DNA from: a virus
Strand: one strand, 5' to 3'
DNA: 28,263 nt
Virus record (IMG/VR): IMGVR_UViG_3300018420_000078
Span: 1-28,263 of that record
Part shown: one piece after another, positions 1 through 5,707 of the stretch
Position numbering within the stretch: the first letter of the stretch is position 1
Layout of the letters: every line of letters begins with the position of its first letter
Translations under genes and position numbers: made by a program
Notes under the pieces: model-generated
What the model was told of the DNA's origin: nothing
Database searches by the model: none
The model's input: the letters and a program-made list of their open reading frames with translations, nothing else

Positions 1-83
1 ACGTAAAAATGAATTAACAATTTGCGGTTATTTAAGCAAAAAAGAATTATTGGAAAAATCAGTTTTAAGAAAAAAAGGCGAAC
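1..83. repeat. Terminal direct repeat, left copy (assembly join)
   Basis: These 83 bases are identical to the last 83 bases of the window (28181-28263). Both copies lie in the same reading frame of one gene that continues across the join. This is what a linearised circular assembly looks like, so it is more likely an overlap of the two contig ends than a true physical terminal repeat. A real short terminal repeat cannot be excluded from sequence alone. Confidence 0.95.
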
Positions 84-202
84 GCTTAAGTCGATCCAAC
101 GGAACGTCGTTTGTTGCAAAAACCAACAATTTAGAGGTTCAATATAAACAAATGAATAACATTGAAAAATTATTTTATTATTTGCCGGAATATTTAAAAT
201 AA
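1..202 (+). CDS. PD-(D/E)XK nuclease-like protein, C-terminal part
   Basis: This is the end of the gene that begins at 27843. The frame enters at base 2 (CGT AAA AAT GAA) and stops at TAA 200-202. The segment codes for a lysine-rich tail that ends in YLPEYLK; the catalytic-looking residues lie in the other part. No other start in this frame is needed once the circle is closed. Confidence 0.8.
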   Translation, partial: RKNELTICGYLSKKELLEKSVLRKKGERLSRSNGTSFVAKTNNLEVQYKQMNNIEKLFYYLPEYLK

Positions 203-280
203 ATTTTTAATTTAGCGTTTAGAATAGAGTTCGAGAATAGGCCCATTAAATAGCTTAATGGGACATAAAACAAAAACAGA
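203..280 (+). promoter_or_regulatory. Leader of primase-helicase gene with perfect hairpin
   Basis: This 78-base gap contains a perfect 8-bp inverted repeat, CCCATTAA (242-249) and TTAATGGG (255-262), with a 5-base loop ATAGC. No T-run follows, so it does not look like an intrinsic terminator. Just upstream, AGAATAG occurs twice (219-238 region). It may be an operator or a leader structure that controls the primase-helicase. No convincing TAnnTTTG promoter was found here. Confidence 0.35.
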
Positions 281-1954
281 ATGAAAACATTTAACGATTT
301 TAATATTGACGTCGGCAATAAAACAACCGGTAAAATCAAAACACAATGTCCGCAATGCAGTCAAACGCGCAAAAACAAACGCGACAAATGTTTGTCAGTT
401 GATATTGACAAAGGTTTATTTAATTGTCACAATTGCGGTTGGGCCGGAACAACAAAATTCGAAAAGAAAAAAGAATACATTCGTCCGCAATCCATAAAAA
501 TAAATTTAACCGAACGCGTTGTAAAATGGTTTGCCGAACGTGGCATTTCCGAACCTACATTGCAACATTGGAAAATTGGCGAATCATTGGAATATTTTCC
601 GCAAGTTGGAAAAAAGCGCCGCGCAATAAATTTCAATTATTACCGCGAAAACAATTTAGTTAATGTCAAATATCGTGACGGCCAAAAGAATTTCAAAATG
701 GTTTCCGGCGCTGAATTAATATTTTATGGTTTGGATAATATTAAAACAATGGAAAAAATTTACATTGTTGAAGGCGAAATTGACGCGTTGAGTTTACACG
801 AAGCCGGTATTTATTCAGTTTGTAGCGTTCCAAATGGCGCATCAAAAGGCAATCAACGATTAGAATATTTGGACAATTGTTTTGAATACTTCAAAGATAA
901 AACCGAAATAATACTTTGCACCGACAACGATTCGCCAGGAATTGAACTTCGAAACGAATTGTCACGACGTTTTGGTGCGTATCGTTGCAAATACGTCGAT
1001 TTTGGCGACTTTAAAGACGCAAACGAAATATTAATAACAAAAGGCGCCGAAGCGTTGCGAAACGTTATTAAAACGGCTAAAAACTTTCCATTAGAGGGCG
1101 TTTTGAATATAAACGATATTTGGGACAATGTTTTAAATTTTAACGAAAACGGCGTCAAAAATTATTCAATCGGTTTGCCAAACGCCGATACATTTTTTAA
1201 AATGGAATTGGGCCAATGGTCCGTTGTGACCGGAATACCAAATTCCGGAAAATCCGACGTAATGGATCAAATATGTTGTAATTTGGCGACGCGTTACGAT
1301 ATGCGTTGCGCTATGTTTGCGCCGGAATCATTTCCATACGAGGGCCACATTAAAAGAATTTCAAATAAATTAAACGAAACTAATTGCACCAACGAACAAT
1401 TAAATCAAACAAAAGATTTCATTCAAGACCATTTCTTTTGGGTTAAAATAGATTTGGAAAATTTAACGTTAAAAGGCATTTTAAATGCGTTTAAAGAATT
1501 AGTATTTCAAAAGGGAATAAATGTTTGTGTGATTGACCCATGGAATATGTTGGACCATTCAGCGCAAAAGGACCATTCCTATATTGGGCGCGCATTGTCA
1601 GAAATAACGCAATTTTGCCAACAAACAAACACACATTTGTTTTTGGTGGCGCACCCACGAAAAATTGAATCCGAAAACGGAAAATATAAAAAACCAACGC
1701 TTTATGACATCAGCGGTTCGGCCGACTTTTTTAATAAAGCATATAATGGTTTAATTGTTTACCGCTGCATTGGCGAACGCACAAAGTTTAAATCGGACGT
1801 TGTTAAAGTATACGTTGAAAAGGTTAAACGAAAAGAAAACGGCCAATTAGGCGAATTTGACATCGCGCCGGATTTTAAAAACGGCGGTATATACAAAGAC
1901 ATTGACCTGGAAACAAAAAAATTTGAAGTTATAACCGACGATTTACCTTTTTAA
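281..1954 (+). CDS. Bifunctional DNA primase-helicase (T7 gp4/Twinkle type)
   Basis: This 557-residue protein should prime and unwind DNA at the phage replication fork. Visible parts in order: a zinc-binding domain with C23-x2-C26 and C49-x2-C52; a TOPRIM domain with E165 in IVEGEIDAL and D215/D217 in CTDNDSPG; and a DnaB/RecA-like helicase core with Walker A TGIPNSGKS (317-325), a Walker B-like strand ending at D419 (VCVIDP) and a conserved VAHPRK strand near 456-461. The layout matches the T7 gp4 family, and the length is close to it. The protein ends in DDLPF, the kind of acidic tip known from single-stranded DNA-binding proteins and also present on the SSB-like protein at 24535-24771. ATG at 281 is the first good start. 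Confidence 0.93.
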   Translation: MKTFNDFNIDVGNKTTGKIKTQCPQCSQTRKNKRDKCLSVDIDKGLFNCHNCGWAGTTKFEKKKEYIRPQSIKINLTERVVKWFAERGISEPTLQHWKIGESLEYFPQVGKKRRAINFNYYRENNLVNVKYRDGQKNFKMVSGAELIFYGLDNIKTMEKIYIVEGEIDALSLHEAGIYSVCSVPNGASKGNQRLEYLDNCFEYFKDKTEIILCTDNDSPGIELRNELSRRFGAYRCKYVDFGDFKDANEILITKGAEALRNVIKTAKNFPLEGVLNINDIWDNVLNFNENGVKNYSIGLPNADTFFKMELGQWSVVTGIPNSGKSDVMDQICCNLATRYDMRCAMFAPESFPYEGHIKRISNKLNETNCTNEQLNQTKDFIQDHFFWVKIDLENLTLKGILNAFKELVFQKGINVCVIDPWNMLDHSAQKDHSYIGRALSEITQFCQQTNTHLFLVAHPRKIESENGKYKKPTLYDISGSADFFNKAYNGLIVYRCIGERTKFKSDVVKVYVEKVKRKENGQLGEFDIAPDFKNGGIYKDIDLETKKFEVITDDLPF

Positions 1955-1998
1955 TATGAAACGATAATTCAAAAACACGTTGAAATAAAAGAAAAAAA

Positions 1999-2853
1999 AT
2001 GATAAAAGTAAATAGTTTAAGCGGTGGCAAAACGTCATCATATATTGCGGCAAATTATAAAGCCGATTATAATGTTTTTGCATTAGTGACAACAAGCGAT
2101 AAAAATTGTTTGTTTCCGGATAAAAAATTGCGTCAAATTGTTAGCGATAAAATAGGGCGCGAATTTATTGGAACATTAGAAGAAGACGCAATAATTTACA
2201 CAATTTTAGATTTGGAACAATTTATTGGTTCAAAAATTGATTGGGTTGTTGGTAAAACTTTTGACGAAATTACAAACAGAAACGGAAAAAAATATTTGCC
2301 AAACGTAACGCAAAGATTTTGCACAACCGAAATGAAGTTGCAACCAATTTTTGATTGGTGGCGAAATGAAATAAATGAAGTTATTGAAATGCGAATTGGA
2401 TTTCGAGCAAATGAACAAACACGCGCAAAAACAATATTAGAAAAAACCAATAAAAACGGATTTTCAGAATTTAAAACAATAGTTGGCAAAACTAAAAATG
2501 GAAATCAAAATCGTTGGGCATCAATAGAATGGCAAAAACCGGTTTTTCCTTTAATAAAAGATAATATCAGAAAAGATACAATCGAAAAATTCTGGAAAAA
2601 CAAAAACGTTCGTTTTGCTTATATGAACAATTGTGTTGGTTGTTTTCATCGAACGCCGGTTTTATTAAAATATATGAGTGAAAAACACGAAAACAAATTT
2701 GATTGGTTTATGAATACAGAAAAAAAAGGAGGTTATGGGAAACGAACATTTAAAATTGGAATGAAATACATTGATATAAAAAATAGTTTTAGACAAACAA
2801 AATTGTTTGACGATGATTTTAACGAATGCGATTCCGGCTATTGTGGTTTATAA
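1999..2853 (+). CDS. PP-loop ATPase, PAPS reductase-like
   Basis: The protein has 284 residues. The N-terminus has the PP-loop SGGKTS (residues 8-13) typical of the adenine nucleotide alpha-hydrolase superfamily, which includes PAPS reductase, DndC and tRNA thiolases. A RFCTTEMKL segment (C108) resembles the conserved cysteine region of PAPS-reductase-like proteins. Further cysteines at C212/C215 (NNCVGC) and C277/C282 near the end could bind metal or an Fe-S cluster. Known relatives reduce activated sulfate or move sulfur to DNA or RNA, but no partner gene (for example other dnd genes) is present, so the substrate is unknown. It sits alone between the primase-helicase and small unknown genes. 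Confidence 0.7.
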   Translation: MIKVNSLSGGKTSSYIAANYKADYNVFALVTTSDKNCLFPDKKLRQIVSDKIGREFIGTLEEDAIIYTILDLEQFIGSKIDWVVGKTFDEITNRNGKKYLPNVTQRFCTTEMKLQPIFDWWRNEINEVIEMRIGFRANEQTRAKTILEKTNKNGFSEFKTIVGKTKNGNQNRWASIEWQKPVFPLIKDNIRKDTIEKFWKNKNVRFAYMNNCVGCFHRTPVLLKYMSEKHENKFDWFMNTEKKGGYGKRTFKIGMKYIDIKNSFRQTKLFDDDFNECDSGYCGL

Positions 2854-2872
2854 AAAATAAAACAAAAAAATT

Positions 2873-3103
2873 ATGGCGAAAATATTAAATCCAACAGACG
2901 AACACCGCAAAGCAATTCAATGGTGCATTAAAAACGACATTAAAGTTGCAATACACCCAACAACAAAAGGATTGCGCGTACAAATTGACGAACGCGGCAA
3001 AAAAACATTGTCGCCGCAAACTTATAATAAGGTTGAGGCCAACAATAAAGTTTGGGAAATATATTTGTATATTTACAAAAAATATTTCAACAAATGCGAC
3101 TAA
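2873..3103 (+). CDS. Hypothetical protein, 76 residues
   Basis: Small basic soluble protein that I do not recognise. It starts at ATG 2873, 19 bases after the PP-loop gene, and its end overlaps the next ATG (3094) by 10 bases, which supports translation as part of one operon. It has no signal peptide and no cysteine pair; the C-terminus is rich in Tyr and Lys (EIYLYIYKKYF). Confidence 0.65.
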   Translation: MAKILNPTDEHRKAIQWCIKNDIKVAIHPTTKGLRVQIDERGKKTLSPQTYNKVEANNKVWEIYLYIYKKYFNKCD

Positions 3104-3276
3104 ATTTTAACACAATTATTTATCCAATTTATGGTTGTTTAGTAGGTTTAAATTATTGGGATTCGAAAATGGAACACGTTGTGATTGAATCCGCTATTGA
3201 AGACCAAAACGAACATTGTTTGGAAATTCATTTATTTATTTTTGGTATTTCTTTTATTTGGTATTCTGAAAAGTAA
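3094..3276 (+). CDS. Hypothetical small protein, 60 residues
   Basis: I chose the ATG at 3094, which overlaps the previous stop (ATGCGACTAA), over an upstream in-frame start at 3052 that would overlap the previous gene by 52 bases. The protein starts MRLNFNTIIYP and ends with a hydrophobic stretch, LFIFGISFIWY. It may be membrane associated. The stop is directly followed by the ATG of the ParB-like gene at 3277. No family was recognised. Confidence 0.5.
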   Translation: MRLNFNTIIYPIYGCLVGLNYWDSKMEHVVIESAIEDQNEHCLEIHLFIFGISFIWYSEK

Positions 3277-3714
3277 ATGCGAAAAATTGTTAGCGTTAAA
3301 GAAATAAAACAAACGCCGAACAATCCGCGTTTAATCAAAGACGCAAAATTCAAAAAATTAATTAAATCAATTAAAGAGTTTCCACAAATGTTGGAAATTC
3401 GGCCTATTGTTGTTGACGAAACAATGACGATATTAGGCGGAAATATGCGTTTGCGTGCGTGTATGGCCGCCGGATTGTTTGAGGTTCCAATATATATTCA
3501 AAAAGGTTTAACCGAAGCGCAAAAGCGCGAATTTATAATTAAGGACAATTCCGGTTTTGGTGATTGGGATTGGGACATTTTGGCGAATGAATGGGACGCA
3601 AAACAATTAATTGATTGGGGGGTTGATTTACCGGTTTTTGATTTGCCTATTGACGACGAACAACCAAAAGAAAACGACGACGACAAAGACGTTTGCGAGT
3701 TGTGCGGAAAATAA
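3277..3714 (+). CDS. ParB/Srx-fold protein
   Basis: The protein has 145 residues and a ParB-like nuclease domain: an N-terminal NNPRLIKD segment (compare the N-P-R motif), RPIVVDE, then GGNMRLRA (the conserved G-G-x-x-R-x-x-A element) and a following A-x-G-L-x-x-V-P-I strand. In phages, such domains are often fused to DNA methylases or encoded near terminase genes, as here. The likely role is DNA binding, with CTP or nucleotide use possible by family, but this is inference. The protein ends in CELCGK, one half of a zinc-finger-like motif with no second pair, which suggests loss of a C-terminal partner domain or dimeric metal binding. Confidence 0.75.
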   Translation: MRKIVSVKEIKQTPNNPRLIKDAKFKKLIKSIKEFPQMLEIRPIVVDETMTILGGNMRLRACMAAGLFEVPIYIQKGLTEAQKREFIIKDNSGFGDWDWDILANEWDAKQLIDWGVDLPVFDLPIDDEQPKENDDDKDVCELCGK

Positions 3715-3762
3715 TTTTCGTAAAATTTTCGTAATTTTTTAAAAAAAATTTTCATTTTTGTA

Positions 3763-3791
3763 TTGTAATTGAAAAAAAACTTTTATATTTG
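3763..3791 (+). promoter_or_regulatory. Putative Bacteroidota-type promoter
   Basis: TATATTTG (3784-3791) matches the TAnnTTTG -7 box; TTG triplets at 3763 and 3769 are possible -33 parts. The TTGAAAA at 3769, 12 bases upstream of the box, recurs at the same distance at 23781 and 24847. It lies 36 bases upstream of the gene at 3828. Confidence 0.55.
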
Positions 3792-3827
3792 TAGAGTAAA
3801 CAAACAATAACAATAAAAAAAACAATT

Positions 3828-4073
3828 ATGAAAACTACAAAAACAAGAACGGAAAGAGTAAAAGAACAAGCAATTTCAAACATTGAATTTTTACAAACTG
3901 AAAAGGGTTGGAATGAATTTAAAAAAATTATGTCAATGGCAGCGTTTGAAATGAATAAAAAAGAAAGAAAACAATTTTTTGAATTAATGAAAGACGAAAA
4001 AGAAAAAACTAATTTTTTAACTTATTTGTTTGCAACAACGTCAATTGAAGCGGCTTTAATTCAACAACAATAA
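3828..4073 (+). CDS. Hypothetical protein, 81 residues
   Basis: Charged, helical-looking protein without a recognised family. It has its own promoter-like box upstream and a strong terminator after its stop (4095-4122), so it seems to be a single-gene transcription unit between the early-type cluster and the packaging genes. The sequence is rich in Lys and Glu, with NKKERKQFFELMKDEKEK near the middle. Its codon use is slightly less GC-rich than its neighbours. Such a unit could be an early regulator or a host-takeover protein, but nothing in the sequence proves this. Confidence 0.7.
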   Translation: MKTTKTRTERVKEQAISNIEFLQTEKGWNEFKKIMSMAAFEMNKKERKQFFELMKDEKEKTNFLTYLFATTSIEAALIQQQ

Positions 4074-4094
4074 AAACATTAAAACAAAATTTAA

Positions 4095-4122
4095 AACCTT
4101 TCAGAAATGAAGGGTTTTTTTT
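4095..4122 (+). terminator. Intrinsic terminator
   Basis: A 9-bp stem, AACCTTTCA (4095-4103) with TGAAGGGTT (4108-4116), one wobble pair, closed by a GAAA tetraloop and followed by a run of T to 4122. It ends the 3828 gene. The promoter of the terminase gene starts only 18 bases downstream. Confidence 0.8.
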
Positions 4123-4139
4123 ATGTCTTTTAATTTATT

Positions 4140-4147
4140 TAACTTTG
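4140..4147 (+). promoter_or_regulatory. Putative promoter -7 box, near-leaderless
   Basis: TAACTTTG matches TAnnTTTG and stands only 4 bases before the terminase small subunit ATG, so the transcript would begin at or next to the start codon. The 15 bases TAACTTTGCGTTATG differ by one base from those before the gene at 11758. Confidence 0.5.
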
Positions 4148-4151
4148 CGTT

Positions 4152-4502
4152 ATGTCAACAAAAACCAACATATTAAAAAACAATTTATTAGAAGCGTTGG
4201 AGCAATCATTGGGAATTGTCACAACGGCGTGTAAAATTGTGGGTTGCAATCGTTCAACGTTTTATAAATATTACAACAACGACAAAGAGTTTCGCGCGTC
4301 GGTTGATGAGTTACAAAATATGACTTTGGATTTCGTGGAATCACAATTGCACAAACAAATCAAAGACGGCAACACAACCGCAACAATATTTTATTTGAAA
4401 ACAAAAGGAAAAAAACGTGGATTCGTTGAGCGCCAGGAAATACAAATGGACGGCGGCATCGAATCAAAAATCATTGAATGGACACCGGCAAAGGACAAAT
4501 AA
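4152..4502 (+). CDS. Terminase small subunit (probable)
   Basis: The protein has 116 residues. The N-terminal half reads as a helix-turn-helix: GIVTTACKIVGCNRSTFYKY, where a short helix, turn and recognition helix can be seen, as in TerS proteins that bind the packaging site. The rest is helical with a conserved-looking TTATIFYLKTKGKKRGF segment common in small terminase subunits. It lies directly before TerL and overlaps it by 25 bases in another frame, the usual order in phage packaging modules. The assignment is by position and HTH; the direct DNA target is unknown. Confidence 0.8.
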   Translation: MSTKTNILKNNLLEALEQSLGIVTTACKIVGCNRSTFYKYYNNDKEFRASVDELQNMTLDFVESQLHKQIKDGNTTATIFYLKTKGKKRGFVERQEIQMDGGIESKIIEWTPAKDK

Positions 4503-5656
4503 AAGAATTTTGTAACGTTCAATTTTACCAAACATTAAATTCAACGGCGCGAATTAAAGTACATCAAGGCGGTACACGTTCCGGCAAAACGTATGCGATT
4601 TGCCAATACTTAATATATAAGCTAACAACCACAAAAAAACCGTTGACAATCTCAATTGTCCGGAAAACGTTACCGGCGTTAAAACGTTCGGTATTGCGTG
4701 ATTTTGTTTCTATTGCCACAAAGTTAGGCGTGTATTATAAAGGCGAACACAACAAAGCGGAAAACGTATTTAGATACAATGGTTCAATGGTTCAATTCAT
4801 TTCAACAGACGATCCACAAAAAATTCGTGGCGCCAAACACGATATTTGTTTTTTGAATGAATCCAACGAATTAAACTTTGAAGATTTCCGCCAATTAAAT
4901 ATGCGGACCATTAGCGAATTGATTATTGATTTTAATCCGTCGGACCCAATTCATTGGCTTTACAATGAAGTTATCGAACGCGACGATTGCGACTTATTTA
5001 TCACAACGTACAAAGACAATAAGTTTTTGCCGTCTGAATTAGTCCAGGAAATCGAACGCATTAAAGAACGTGACCCCGACTATTGGCGCGTATATGGCGA
5101 GGGCCAACGTGCGCAATTTTCACAACGTCAAATATTTACGAATTGGAAATATATTCCATTGGCAGAATTTCCGGAGTTCGACGAAACAATTTTAGGCATT
5201 GACTTTGGATTTACTAATGACGAATTAGCGATTATTGAGGTTGGAAAAATTAAAGATAAATTGTACATCAACGAATTAATGTATAAAAAAGGAATGACAA
5301 ATCGCGACATTGCAAACTTTTTAAAATCCATAAATAAAAACGATGTTTTAGCCTATTGTGATAGCGCCGAACCAAAATCAATTGTTGAGCTGCGACAAAT
5401 GGGCGTATTGGCAAAAGGTGCGGTCAAAGGCGCCGGCTCAATTAACGCCGGAATTAGTTTAATAAAAGAACATGAAGTTTTTGTCAGTAACGAATCAACC
5501 AATTTAAAACGCGAACAACATTCGTATTATTGGCAGCAATTAAAAGACGAAACAATCATCAACAAACCAATTGACGCAAACAATCATTTAATGGACGCGT
5601 TGCGCTATGCCGTTTATTCTAAATACAAAAACCGGACGGAATTTTTTGTGATATAA
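4478..5656 (+). CDS. terL: Terminase large subunit
   Basis: The protein has 392 residues and is the ATP-driven DNA packaging motor with a headful or site-specific nuclease. The ATPase domain has Walker A GGTRSGKT (31-38) and a Walker B-like strand followed by acidic E127 (DICFLNES). The C-terminal RNase H-like nuclease has D242 (GIDFGF), D295 (AYCDS) and D373 (HLMDALRY), matching the three acidic metal ligands of TerL. It is of the PBSX/SPP1-like short type. The start overlaps TerS, which suggests coupled translation. A promoter-like box and the portal gene follow. Confidence 0.93.
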   Translation: MDTGKGQIKEFCNVQFYQTLNSTARIKVHQGGTRSGKTYAICQYLIYKLTTTKKPLTISIVRKTLPALKRSVLRDFVSIATKLGVYYKGEHNKAENVFRYNGSMVQFISTDDPQKIRGAKHDICFLNESNELNFEDFRQLNMRTISELIIDFNPSDPIHWLYNEVIERDDCDLFITTYKDNKFLPSELVQEIERIKERDPDYWRVYGEGQRAQFSQRQIFTNWKYIPLAEFPEFDETILGIDFGFTNDELAIIEVGKIKDKLYINELMYKKGMTNRDIANFLKSINKNDVLAYCDSAEPKSIVELRQMGVLAKGAVKGAGSINAGISLIKEHEVFVSNESTNLKREQHSYYWQQLKDETIINKPIDANNHLMDALRYAVYSKYKNRTEFFVI

Positions 5657-5674
5657 AAACAATTTTAAATTTTG

Positions 5675-5683
5675 TATTTTTAC
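5675..5683 (+). promoter_or_regulatory. Putative promoter box TATTTTTAC
   Basis: TATTTTTAC fits the variant TAnnTTTAC that also stands upstream of the protease (8750), the tail tube (17857), and the genes at 11758, 12208 and 24894. It lies about 25 bases before the portal start. There is no terminator here, so it would be an internal booster promoter. Confidence 0.4.
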
Positions 5684-5707
5684 GAAAATTTTATACATCA
5701 ATAAAAT

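Noticed and set aside
853-1158. Long open frame on the minus strand inside the primase-helicase gene (and similar minus-strand frames elsewhere)
   Set aside because: It lies fully within a certain gene, has no promoter or family motif, and all convincing genes are on the + strand. Frames at 19084-19710 and 26376-26756 were rejected for the same reason.
3715-3760. TTTTCG repeated and an A/T palindrome after the ParB-like gene as a terminator
   Set aside because: There is no GC stem; the repeat is likely low-complexity DNA. Only the promoter-like box further down was kept.
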